DNA of 64,000 bases from the NCBI GenBank assembly GCA_963736445.1, contig CAVTOY010000004.1, positions 62,001-126,000 on the forward strand. Direction: 5' to 3'. Positions 1 through 8,421 of the stretch are shown here, one piece after another. Each line of letters starts with the position of its first letter. The stretch's first letter is position 1. This DNA is from Thiosocius sp963736445 (lineage in GTDB: Bacteria; Pseudomonadota; Gammaproteobacteria; Chromatiales; Chromatiaceae). The translations under genes were made by a program, and so were the position numbers. Below the pieces are notes generated by a model. That model was not told where the DNA came from and ran no database searches. It saw only the letters and a program-made list of their open reading frames with translations.

Positions 1-200
1 CACACATCAGAGTATAGGACTGCCGGTGTCACGCCTCAGTTATCTCTGCGCACCAGTATGCATGCCTGATGGGCATGGCATCAGCAAGAACCGCGCCGCG
101 AACGCAGATCCCTTTGATCTTTACTATGTTTAAGGTATTCAAATAAGGGAGTATTCTGGTCCCAGATGGCCGGGAGCCCCTGAAGCACCCTGAGGTACCG

Positions 201-719
201 ATGACGCCGCTACGAAAAAGATTATTGTCGCAACTGTCCCGACTTTCTCTGCTTGCAGTCATGACCCTGCCCCAGTGGGCCTCGGCGGATGCAGGTAGAG
301 TCATCGAATTGAGCGATGGAAGCCGGATATCCGGTGACATCGTCGATTACAGCAACGGTACCTACACCATCGAGTCAGAGTCGCTTGGCAGACTGCTGCT
401 GGACGATGCACAGATTCGTTCGATTCGCTCTGGCTTCCCCGGGTCAGAGCCAGCGGAGGGCCTGAATTCAACACTGCCAGCACCTGCGGAGCTGGCTCAA
501 TTGGAACAGATCAGGCATCGGATCATGTCGAACCCCGACGTACTTGCTCAGGTCATGTCTCTGCAGCAAGACCCAGACCTGCTCGCCATTCTCAACGACC
601 CGCAGATCATGCAGGCAGTTATGTCCGGGCAGATCGGTGTCCTGCAGAATCATCCAAAGATCAACCAGCTGCAGAACAACCCGACCGTTCAGTCGATTAT
701 GCGGACGCTCAAGCCCTAG
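201..719 (+). CDS. Exported hypothetical protein with STI1-like Asn-Pro repeats
   Basis: The 172-residue product begins with a basic n-region and a hydrophobic stretch ending in ASA around residue 29, a plausible Sec signal peptide, so it should be periplasmic. Residues ~32-75 form a short beta-rich segment (VIELSDGSRISGDIVDY) resembling small SH3/Sm-like folds. The last ~80 residues carry repeated helices built on NPDV, DPDL, DPQI, HPKI and NPTV, the pattern of STI1-type repeats found in co-chaperones. A GAGG ribosome-binding site precedes the ATG. The following gene is read in the opposite direction, and repeat element A lies between them. Function is unknown; a protein-binding or chaperone-like role is inference from the repeat type only. 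Confidence 0.75.
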   Translation: MTPLRKRLLSQLSRLSLLAVMTLPQWASADAGRVIELSDGSRISGDIVDYSNGTYTIESESLGRLLLDDAQIRSIRSGFPGSEPAEGLNSTLPAPAELAQLEQIRHRIMSNPDVLAQVMSLQQDPDLLAILNDPQIMQAVMSGQIGVLQNHPKINQLQNNPTVQSIMRTLKP

Positions 720-738
720 AATAAACGGCACTTGGTTA

Positions 739-995
739 ACCTGCATGTTGCACCAGTATCCAGGATGATCGCGCCCGCCAGGTGCGCTTGGACGCCGGGC
801 TGGAGCGAAAGTAGTAGCCATAGCTACCACTTGAGTGAAGACCAAGTGCAAGCGTGCATGGACAAGCGAGGGCCTGGATAGATCGGGGACGGGGAACAAA
901 CCGTTCCTTTGAGAAAGCGCCGCGAATATGACTTTCGCCGCATCTCTGCCGAGTCATTCGCGCCCGTCCACGATCGACTGGTGCAACATGCAGGT
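739..995. mobile_element. MITE-like element (repeat family 1, copy A) with perfect 19-bp terminal inverted repeats
   Basis: The left end reads ACCTGCATGTTGCACCAGT (739-757) and the exact reverse complement occurs at 977-995. The left ~65 bp are shared almost unchanged with copies at 22541 and 36340, including GGATGATCGCGC, GCCAGGTGCG and CTGGAGCGA. A short module at 815-840 (tagc/tagct followed by TTGAGTGAAG) also recurs in the copy at 22541. I see no transposase or believable coding frame inside. Size, terminal repeats and multiple copies fit a non-autonomous mobile element, but no target-site duplication is obvious. Confidence 0.6.
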
Positions 996-1031
996 TGCCG
1001 CCACTGTGAGGAATGTGCGGGCGCTCCGGGG

Positions 1032-1113
1032 GGTTCGAGCCGAGGGCGTCTGCAGCAAGGATACTGCAGTCGAGCCTCCAGGGAGGGATTCACGGCGTCC
1101 CTCGGCTCGAACC
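1032..1113. repeat. Strong hairpin: 15-bp perfect inverted repeat with nested CTGCAG repeat
   Basis: Arms GGTTCGAGCCGAGGG (1032-1046) and CCCTCGGCTCGAACC (1099-1113) are perfectly complementary. Between them is a smaller inverted repeat of CTGCAG units around CAAGGATA, then a GGGAGGGATTCACGGCGTCC segment. It lies in the same gene-free stretch as element A (720-1167). It may be a dispersed palindromic repeat or a terminator-like structure; there is no T-tract after either arm. No gene is visible between 720 and 1167. Confidence 0.55.
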
Positions 1114-1167
1114 GGCCGGGGCGAAAGTCGTTAACTCAGTGCCATTGGCCCTGACGCGTGGTACACG

Positions 1168-1422
1168 TTACCGGATAGTGAAATCCATCTCTCGATCGAT
1201 TGAGCCATCTTCCCTGAGAATGGCGTGCTGGTTCCCCGAAGGATCGACCAAGACCACGATCTGATCTTGGAAGAGCGGCCTGCGGACGAACTTGATTGTC
1301 CACCCGAATCCCTGCAGTTGTGCCAGCGAATGGCGTTGCACTTCCGTCAATCGTGCTTTGATATCCTTGGGGATAGCGTCGACCCCTATCCGACGCTCGT
1401 TCGATGTATCGGTAGCACCCAT
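1168..1422 (-). CDS. Small conserved-looking hypothetical protein
   Basis: The 84-residue product is soluble, with no signal peptide or membrane segment. The N-terminal half is charged (RRIGVDAIPKDIKARLTE); the C-terminal half has alternating beta-like segments (WTIKFVRRPLF, QIVVLVDPSGNQHAILREDG). The ATG start is clear. Its composition looks like real coding sequence, not a shadow frame. Function unknown. It stands alone between the repeat region upstream in coordinate and the gene at 1539. Confidence 0.6.
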   Translation of the reverse strand: MGATDTSNERRIGVDAIPKDIKARLTEVQRHSLAQLQGFGWTIKFVRRPLFQDQIVVLVDPSGNQHAILREDGSIDREMDFTIR

Positions 1423-1538
1423 TCGAGTCCGCCTGTATTGGGACAGGAAACGCCCCTATCAGACAGTTTGTCGGCGCTTCGAGATTCGACTTTAGATGCG
1501 GTCTGGCCTGAACTTGGCTGCATGGTGAGATATGCAGG

Positions 1539-2057
1539 CTAGCGGGTCAGGCTCCTGTGAATGGGCAGGCTGCGGGACACTCCCGATGGCGCCGTAACGG
1601 GCGGGGCACCCGCGGCCCCCCGCGATTGCAATCTGAATCGATTGAGCTGGTACTGCTGCTCGAGTTGAAACTGCCGCTGCCGCCCGATGCCGTCAAGTCG
1701 GCTGGGCCCACGCGGCGGCTCCGCAGTGCGGGCACGTCGGTTGAGCAGCAGCAGTTCGCGGCGCTGGCCTTCCTGCAAGACCCGCTGCTCGCTCTGTTGC
1801 TGGCGATCGCGCTGCCGGCGCACCGCATACGGCACCGGCTCAAACGTTTCCTCTTCCGTGGCGGGCGATTGTTGAATGTCCCTGAGTGTCTCCTGATTTG
1901 CCCGATTGAGCTGCATGAGCTGCGGCAGGCTGGCGATGGGTGGATCAGCGCTCACCGGCGGCGCAGACAGTAATGCACCGCACATAAGTGCTGCGAGCGA
2001 TCTCATGGAGATTGAGCATCCTCGGCCGACGCCATCCGAAAAATCCACCCGTTTCAT
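1539..2057 (-). CDS. Exported hypothetical protein rich in Arg and Gln
   Basis: The longest frame gives 172 residues, but the ATG 17 codons in (2006) begins a good signal peptide (MRSLAALMCGALLSAPPVSA), so the secreted form probably starts there; the choice is uncertain because neither start has a clear ribosome-binding site. The mature part is a Gln/Arg-rich, probably coiled or disordered chain of ~130 residues with runs such as RQRDRQQQSEQRVLQEGQRR. It follows rnhA by 15 bp on the same strand, so it may be co-transcribed. No recognised domain. Confidence 0.55.
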   Translation of the reverse strand: MKRVDFSDGVGRGCSISMRSLAALMCGALLSAPPVSADPPIASLPQLMQLNRANQETLRDIQQSPATEEETFEPVPYAVRRQRDRQQQSEQRVLQEGQRRELLLLNRRARTAEPPRGPSRLDGIGRQRQFQLEQQYQLNRFRLQSRGAAGAPPVTAPSGVSRSLPIHRSLTR

Positions 2058-2072
2058 AGATTCAAGATAACA

Positions 2073-2513
2073 CTAGCGACTGACCTTATCGATGCCGCGA
2101 TTGGCGAGGGCGTCCGCACGCTCGTTTTCTGGATGACCGCTGTGGCCCTTCACCCAATGCCAACTCACCGTGTGCCGCGCCACCGCCTCATCGAGTAAGC
2201 GCCACAGATCATCGTTCTTGACCGGTTTTCTGGCCGCAGTCCGCCATCCGTTGCGCTTCCAGTTGTGGATCCACTGGGTGATCCCGTTTTTTACGTACTG
2301 CGAATCGGTTGTCACGTCGACATGGCAGGGGCGCTTGAGTAGTTGCAGGCCCTTGATGACAGCCATCAGCTCCATACGATTGTTCGTGGTCAGGGCCTCG
2401 CCTCCGTGCAACTCCTTCTCGCTATCCTGGAAACGCAATACTGCGCCCCAGCCGCCTGGGCCGGGATTGCCGCGACAGGCACCATCGGTGAACAGCGCGA
2501 CACGATCAGACAT
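2073..2513 (-). CDS. rnhA: Ribonuclease HI
   Basis: This 146-residue enzyme hydrolyses the RNA strand of RNA-DNA hybrids, removing R-loops and primer remnants. The four catalytic carboxylates sit at the Escherichia coli positions: Asp10 (LFTDGACRGNPGPGG), Glu48 (NNRMELMAV), Asp70 (TTDSQYVKNG) and Asp134 (ERADALA), with His124 in the VKGHSGH loop. Length matches the family. Its start overlaps the stop of the methyltransferase upstream by 8 bases, so the two are translated from one message, as for yafS-rnhA in enterics. Confidence 0.97.
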   Translation of the reverse strand: MSDRVALFTDGACRGNPGPGGWGAVLRFQDSEKELHGGEALTTNNRMELMAVIKGLQLLKRPCHVDVTTDSQYVKNGITQWIHNWKRNGWRTAARKPVKNDDLWRLLDEAVARHTVSWHWVKGHSGHPENERADALANRGIDKVSR

Positions 2514-3270
2514 CCTTGATCTCGCGCACCGTGGGTTCGATTGCCCGCGGACCCACTACCCGCAGGCGGGACCAGTGCGGGCGGATTGGGGTAACGCGCG
2601 ACACGCGTTTCACCGCCCTGACGACGTACACGCCGGCCAGCATGGGCCACACGCGACGCCCCACGTTTTCCATGACCTCGAAACGGCCTTTTCGGGTAGG
2701 CGGCCGAAACTCCAGGACATCCATTCGCTCAACCCGAAAGCCCAACAGCGTCAACCAGTCGTTGAGTCGCGGGTAGGACAAAAATTGCCCGCACCATGGT
2801 ATCGCCCCACGCCAACGCCCAAACAGGCGCCACAGCCCCCAGAGGCTGTAAGGATTGAATCCCACCACGATCACCCGTCCCTCCGGAATAAGGACACGCT
2901 CAATCTCACGCAAGACCTGATGGGGATCCGGCGAAAAGTCCAGCGTATGGATCAGGAGCACTGCATCCACACTGTCAGACGCGACTGGAAGGCTTCGACC
3001 TTCGCCGACGATAACGCTGGCGCTTCCCGTCGTAACGCGATGGCTGACCAGTGTCTTGCGCGAAATCGAGCAGTTCGCCAGGTAGGCCGTGTCGGCGCCG
3101 AGCTCACCCAGTTGCAGCAGCTGATAGCCGAACAGGTCTGACACCATCGCTGCCAATACCGCGCGTTCCTGTTCTGCGATCCGCGTTCCCGGCTGATTTG
3201 CAAACCAATCCACAAGCCGCTGGGCCGTTTCACTGCTATCTTTTTTGTCACGTTTTCTAGACTGAGACAT
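2506..3270 (-). CDS. Class I SAM-dependent methyltransferase (YafS-like)
   Basis: The ATG at 3270 is preferred because AGGAAG lies just upstream; 11 further in-frame codons extend to 3303. The 254-residue product has a degenerate SAM-binding fold: LLQLGELG in place of motif I, IVGEGRSLPVASDSVDAVLLIHTLDFSPDP (split over motifs II-III), and LIPEGRVIVVGFNPYSLWGL as the post-motif. This is the pattern of the YafS/methyltransferase type 11 group. Its place next to rnhA and opposite mltD is the same as in Escherichia coli, where gloB, absent here, also belongs to the cluster. Substrate unknown. Confidence 0.85.
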   Translation of the reverse strand: MSQSRKRDKKDSSETAQRLVDWFANQPGTRIAEQERAVLAAMVSDLFGYQLLQLGELGADTAYLANCSISRKTLVSHRVTTGSASVIVGEGRSLPVASDSVDAVLLIHTLDFSPDPHQVLREIERVLIPEGRVIVVGFNPYSLWGLWRLFGRWRGAIPWCGQFLSYPRLNDWLTLLGFRVERMDVLEFRPPTRKGRFEVMENVGRRVWPMLAGVYVVRAVKRVSRVTPIRPHWSRLRVVGPRAIEPTVREIKDV

Positions 3271-3321
3271 CTTCCTGCCGACGCTGGAACCCCCGTGCCG
3301 CATTTCGTATATTCATCGGTG

Positions 3322-4755
3322 ATGACAACTGCGCGCCACACCACTGATTCTGAACAAAGCATCCGCCTTCAGCAACGATCGCAGTTCCTAATTGCGCTGT
3401 ATGGCCTGTTGGCTGCGTTGACCCTTTCTGGATGCGTAACACAAGACAGCCGGCCCGCCGAACTAAACGCCCAACCAGCCCTACAACAACCAGAATCACA
3501 GCCGCAAAAGCAGCTGGCGAGTCCCATTGTCGCAGACGAACCGGGTGAAGCGTTGACTCCCGTGGTCACGCCGGTAGCGGTTATCGCCGACCAGGACATA
3601 TGGCCACGTCTGCGCAAAGGTTTTCGGCTGCGTCCGGGCTCGCACCCGCGGATCCAGCGAGAGATCCGCCGACTGCAGCGCTCGCCAAGCGCCTTTCAAG
3701 GATTGATGGAGCGCTCACGCCCCTATCTCCACTACATACTCGACGCTGTCGAACAGGCCGGTCTACCCACCGAACTGGCACTGCTGCCCGCCGTTGAAAG
3801 CGGATTTCAGGCCCATGTATATTCACAGGATGGCGCCGCCGGCCTATGGCAGTTTATGCCTGCCACCGGCGGGATGTTGGGACTGAAGCGGGACTGGTGG
3901 TTCGACGGTCGGCGCACGGTCCGTGCGTCCACCGCAGCCGCGATAGTCTATCTCGAACGGCTCGAGGCGCATTTTTCGGGTAATTGGGAGTATGCCCTAG
4001 CAGCTTACAACGCCGGGGCACGGACCGTTAGCCGGGCGATCCAACGCGCCAAACGACGCGGTGAGCCGACCGATTTCTGGTCGCTCGATCTACCGGGCGA
4101 AACCGATCGCTACGTACCCCGCCTGTTTGCACTGACGGCGATAGTCGCGGATCCGGAGAAATACGGCTTGGTGCTTCCCGAGATCCTCGATCGCCCATTC
4201 TTCGTCGCGGTCGAGACCGGCGGACAGATCGATCTTACGATCGCTGCGCAGCTCGCCGATATCCCGGTCGAACAGCTTTTGCAGCTGAATGCGGGCCACA
4301 AACGGTGGGCCAGCCGGCCAGGTGAACCGCACGAACTGCTCCTGCCTGTCAGCAAGGCCGAGGACTTTCAAAAGGCCCTGGCGCAACTGCCGGCCGACGA
4401 ACGACTGCGCTGGCAACGCCATACCGTCATTCGCGGTGACAGCCTCAATCGAATCGCACGTCAATACGAGGTGTCGGTGGCTGCCATTCGCCACGCAAAC
4501 AATCTCAAGGATTCCCGCATCCGGGCCGGCAAGGTATTGCTTATCCCACTGTCGGAAACGGTTGGCTTCGCGAATACCGCATCCAACCCGTTGGCGCGGC
4601 AACGGCTGCGTTATCTCGTGCGCAAGGGGGATTCTCTCTACACCATAGCGCGGCGTTTTCAGGTCTCTATCGCCGATCTCAAGCGTTGGAACCGCCTCGG
4701 CCGGTATATCCATCCCGGCGAAAGGCTCACGTTGTTCATCGAACCGGACGCCTAG
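3322..4755 (+). CDS. mltD: Membrane-bound lytic murein transglycosylase D with two LysM domains
   Basis: It cleaves the MurNAc-GlcNAc bond of peptidoglycan, forming anhydro-muropeptides, at the inner face of the outer membrane. A lipobox LTLSGC gives the acylated Cys at about residue 38 from this ATG (a GTG at 3295 is an alternative start). The SLT domain follows with the catalytic Glu in LLPAVESGF and the motifs GAAGLWQFMPATG and ALAAYNAGARTV. Two LysM modules (HTVIRGDSLNRIARQYEVS and YLVRKGDSLYTIARRFQVS) at the C-terminus bind glycan. The stop codon lies inside the left terminal repeat of the element at 4752-5001. Confidence 0.95.
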   Translation: MTTARHTTDSEQSIRLQQRSQFLIALYGLLAALTLSGCVTQDSRPAELNAQPALQQPESQPQKQLASPIVADEPGEALTPVVTPVAVIADQDIWPRLRKGFRLRPGSHPRIQREIRRLQRSPSAFQGLMERSRPYLHYILDAVEQAGLPTELALLPAVESGFQAHVYSQDGAAGLWQFMPATGGMLGLKRDWWFDGRRTVRASTAAAIVYLERLEAHFSGNWEYALAAYNAGARTVSRAIQRAKRRGEPTDFWSLDLPGETDRYVPRLFALTAIVADPEKYGLVLPEILDRPFFVAVETGGQIDLTIAAQLADIPVEQLLQLNAGHKRWASRPGEPHELLLPVSKAEDFQKALAQLPADERLRWQRHTVIRGDSLNRIARQYEVSVAAIRHANNLKDSRIRAGKVLLIPLSETVGFANTASNPLARQRLRYLVRKGDSLYTIARRFQVSIADLKRWNRLGRYIHPGERLTLFIEPDA

Positions 4756-5001
4756 CCCGAAAATCTCACCAGGCGAACGACCGTAATTGGAAAATAGGCT
4801 TTGCAACATGGTGTTAGATTCAGACTTATGCTCTCGGGTGAATGACAGCCTGTTCTATGTGGGTTTTGGAACGATTTGGCCTTCGCATCTTCGGCGATCC
4901 TTCTCAAACCATAGCTACGGCTATGCTTCTTCAAACGATCCCCCAACCTGCTTGGCCCTATCATCCCAAAATCCCACATCCCGGTGAGATTTCCGGGCTA
5001 G
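4752..5001. repeat. Terminal-inverted-repeat element between two convergent genes (repeat family 2, copy D)
   Basis: The left end CTAGCCCGAAAATCTCACCA (4752-4771) matches the reverse complement of 4982-5001 in 18 of 20 bases, and inner parts also pair (ATGTGGGTTTTGG with CCAAAATCCCACAT). The whole 250 bp could fold into a long stem. A central hairpin with CATAGC/GCTATG arms (about 4910-4925), followed on the other strand by TTTGAG, matches the module in family-1 copies A and B. The same terminal motif recurs at 57073. It fills the gap between mltD and the ABC ATPase, supplies the mltD stop codon, and carries no gene. Confidence 0.55.
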
Positions 5002-5002
5002 C

Positions 5003-7032
5003 CTACGGCGACATCAGCCAGCAGCTTACCCGCCTGCCGGGCTCGACCTCTATCGTTTCCGGATAGCGTTCACGGCACACCGCGCTAGCGTGCGGACAGC
5101 GTGGGTGAAAATGACAGCCCGTCGGCGGATTGATCGGTGACGGCATGTCGCCCTGAAGCTTGATGACCTCGCGCTCATGCGCCGGATCCGGCACCGGAAC
5201 GGCGCTCAACAGCGCGGCCGTGTATGGATGCAGCGGATTCTCCAGGACCTTGCCTACTTCGCCATACTCGACGATGCGCCCGAGGTACATAACCGCAACC
5301 TCATGCGCCAGATAGGCGACTACGGAGATGTTGTGGGTGATGAACAGGTAAGACAGCCCCAGCTCCGCCTGTAGCTCTTTCAGCAAGTTGAGAACCTGGG
5401 CCTGGACCGACACGTCCAATGCACTTGTCGGCTCATCGCAGACGATCAGGCGGGGCTCCAGGGCCAGCGCACGGGCAATAGCGATGCGCTGGCGCTGTCC
5501 GCCCGAAAATTCATGGGGGTAGCGATCGGCGGCGGTCGGCTGCATCCCCACCTGCCCCAGCAGACGCTCGACCGACGCGCGTCGCTGCTTTCGGTCGCCA
5601 CCGATACCCTGCGCAATCATACCCTCAGCGATAATGTCTTCGACCAGCATCCGCGGGTTCATCGAGGAGGCCGGATCCTGAAAAATGATCTGGAACTCAC
5701 GCCGCAGTCGGCGCAGTCGGCGCCCGCGCACGTTCGCCAGATCGTTACCATCGAAAAGAACCTGGCCATCGGTCAGGTGATTCAGCCGGATGATCGCCTT
5801 GCCAACCGTCGTCTTGCCGCAGCCCGATTCGCCCACCAATGCAACGGTGCAGCCGCTGTCGATCTTGAGGTCTACGCCGTCTACCGCCTTCACCTGGCCA
5901 GCGACACGACGCAACACGCCTTTGTGGATCGGAAAATGCACCTTCAGGCGCTGGACATCGAGCAACGCCTTACCGGCTGTTCCCTGGCTGTGCCGCGTCG
6001 GGAGCACCCGCGCGACGGATTCAGGCACTTCCTCCGGTGCAAGATGGCAACGGTAGCCGCTTTGTTCCTCGCCGCGCCAGGGTGGCAGCTGCGTGCGGCA
6101 GCGGTCATGGACAAACTCGCAGCGATCGGCGAATCGGCAGTAATCGAACGCCTGGTTCAGTGACGGCACGATCCCGGGAATGACATCCAGACCTTGGTGA
6201 CGTTTCTCCGCCTTCGGGACTGAACGGAACAGTTTGCGACTGTAGGGGTGAAGCGGATTCTGGAAAAAGCCCTCGACGTCGTTGATCTCCATCAACTGAC
6301 CCGCATACATAACGCCTACCCGATCGGCCATCTCCGCGACCACACCAAGATCGTGCGTGATCAACAAAATGGCCATACCGGTATCGCGCTGCAGCTGCTT
6401 GAGAAGATCGAGTACCTGCGCCTGTATGGTTACGTCCAACGCCGTCGTCGGCTCATCGGCGATCAGCAGCTCCGGCCGTCCGGCCAACGCCATCGCGATC
6501 ATGATCCGCTGCTTCATGCCCCCCGACAGCTGGTGCGGATAGTCTCGGGTGCGGCGCTGCGGATCGGGAATGCCGACCGCGCGGAACAACTCGACGACGC
6601 GCTCTTCTATCCGGCCGCGGCTTTTCCTGTCGTGCAGGCGCACCGCCTCTGCCACCTGCTCACCCACGGTCATCACGGGATTGAGTGAGGTCATGGGCTC
6701 CTGAAAGATCATGCCGATACGTCCGCCGCGCTCGGAACGCATCTCCGCCTCGGATAGCGCCCGCAGCGAATGCCCGTCGAGCCGCATGTCGCCCGCGACG
6801 ATTCGCCCCGCATGCGGCAACAGGCGCATGACGACAGCGCAATCATCGATTTGCCACATCCCGATTCACCAAGCAGCACAAAGGTCTCACCGCGCCGGAT
6901 ACTCAGGCTGACTTCATCCACCGCGCGCACCGGACTCGTTTCACTGCCGAGGTGAGTCGTCAGCTTATCCAGTGCCAGCAAGGCTTCGGCAGGCACCGCC
7001 TGCGCGCGCATGGCTTCTTCGATCAGGCTCAT
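5003..7032 (-). CDS. Oligopeptide ABC transporter dual ATPase (YejF-like), one frameshift
   Basis: Two fused ABC ATPase domains energise uptake of peptides through the two permeases encoded upstream. The first Walker A (GESGCGKSMI) is in one frame, and everything after MRLLPHAGRI is in another: one base is lacking near 6835, within the stretch encoding ALS-MRLLP. Otherwise both halves are complete: LSGGMKQRIMIAMAL and LLIADEPTTALDV, then GESGCGKTTVGKAI, FSGGQRQRIAIARAL and LIVCDEPTSALDVS. Each half ends in an oligopeptide/dipeptide C-terminal Cys cluster (CRFADRCEFVHDRC and CHFHPRCPHASAVC). The true start ATG at 7032 overlaps the permease stop (ATGA). The break is probably a sequencing error. 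Confidence 0.88.
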
Positions 7033-8417
7033 CGCTGTTGTCTCAGTCGGGGGTCGAAGGCGTCGCGTACGACATCGGAAAACAGGTTTGCCGCCAACAC
7101 AAGCGTAAACATGAAGACGAAGGCCGCGAGCAGCGACCACCATACGACGGGGTCACGGGCCAGCTCGAGACGCGCACCGTTTATCATATTGCCCCAGCTG
7201 TTGGTGGCCGGATCGACACCGATGTTGATATACGACAGCACGGCCTCGGCAAGCACCAGACTGCTGAAATCGAGCACGATCGTAATCAACACGATATGCA
7301 TCACGTTGGGCAGCACGTGACGGAGCAGGATTCGAAAGTTGCCGACGCCGAATGCGCGGGCCGCCTGAACATATTCCAGCTCTCTCAGTTTGAGCGCCTC
7401 GCCGCGCAGCAGACGACATAGCGAGGTCCAGCTGGTCACGCCAAGGATAAGACACAGAAACAGCAGGCGCAGATCGGCTCGCTCTGTGACACTGTTGAAA
7501 TCGTCTTCATGATTGCTCATATAGATCTGCATCATCAGCACAGCCGCAGCAATCAGCAGTACGCCAGGTATCGAGTTCAAGGTCGTATAGAGATACTGTA
7601 TGACGTCGTCAACCCAGCCGCGAAAATAGCCGGCCATGATTCCGAGCAAGATCGCGGCAGGCAGCATCACCAGTGTGGTCAAGGTACCGATGACCAGCCC
7701 GGTACGGATGCTCTTGAGCGATTGAAAATACACGTCCTCGCCTACTTTGTCGGTACCGAGTACATGATAGAAAGCAGACAGCTCCCAAAGCGCACCCAAC
7801 AGAAGCGCCAACGCGAGCGCCGTCCATGCGCCGACGTGCCAGGGATTGCGCAAGCGACCGCCCAGCAGACGGGACAGGCGATCACGATCCGCGCGACAGA
7901 CCACGACCAGCAGTATCAACCACACTACCCCGCCTTTGAGCGCACCCGACAGGGCCTTGAGCGCGATATCCTTCAGCTTGTTGTCATCACCAAGCTGCAG
8001 ATGCGCCCCGCCGTAAATCAGGCGCGGGTAGTCACGCAGCGCACTGCCGTCGGGCTGTTCGATATTCTCCTTGCTGAACAGGTGGGTGGCGAATGGGGCC
8101 GAATAGGTCTTTTCGCGCTGGGTGCGAAGAGATCCGGCCATATGATCAAACAGGCTGAGCACCTCGGTTGAATAGATCGGCTCTCCCTGGTCGTCGACGC
8201 CGCTCTGCGGGTTGAAGTGCAGCGTATCGAGCACGCCCACAACGACATAGAACAGCAGCACCACCATCGCCGCCTGCCCGGTTCGACTGCGCGCGACGCG
8301 CCGCCAAGGCGCCGCGAGGTGCTCGTGGCGACGCGTATGCCAGACCATCGCCGCCGCCAGCCCGAGCAGCAGGTAGATCAGGGCGTCGGTCCAGAGTATT
8401 ACCGGCTGAAACGCCAT
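7029..8417 (-). CDS. Oligopeptide ABC transporter permease (DppC/YejE family), long N-terminal extension
   Basis: This inner-membrane permease of 462 residues carries the EAA-type loop (ARAFGVGNFRILLRHVLPNVM) that contacts the ATPase, and ends in the usual DPRLR. It is longer than typical DppC proteins because about 200 residues precede the core: a first membrane helix, a second near residue 50, then a periplasmic segment (residues ~70-150) and another helix. YejE proteins have a similar extension. It sits between the second permease (4-bp gap) and the ATPase (4-bp overlap), so all four genes form one transcription unit read leftward. Confidence 0.9.
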   Translation of the reverse strand: MAFQPVILWTDALIYLLLGLAAAMVWHTRRHEHLAAPWRRVARSRTGQAAMVVLLFYVVVGVLDTLHFNPQSGVDDQGEPIYSTEVLSLFDHMAGSLRTQREKTYSAPFATHLFSKENIEQPDGSALRDYPRLIYGGAHLQLGDDNKLKDIALKALSGALKGGVVWLILLVVVCRADRDRLSRLLGGRLRNPWHVGAWTALALALLLGALWELSAFYHVLGTDKVGEDVYFQSLKSIRTGLVIGTLTTLVMLPAAILLGIMAGYFRGWVDDVIQYLYTTLNSIPGVLLIAAAVLMMQIYMSNHEDDFNSVTERADLRLLFLCLILGVTSWTSLCRLLRGEALKLRELEYVQAARAFGVGNFRILLRHVLPNVMHIVLITIVLDFSSLVLAEAVLSYINIGVDPATNSWGNMINGARLELARDPVVWWSLLAAFVFMFTLVLAANLFSDVVRDAFDPRLRQQR

Positions 8418-8421
8418 ACGA

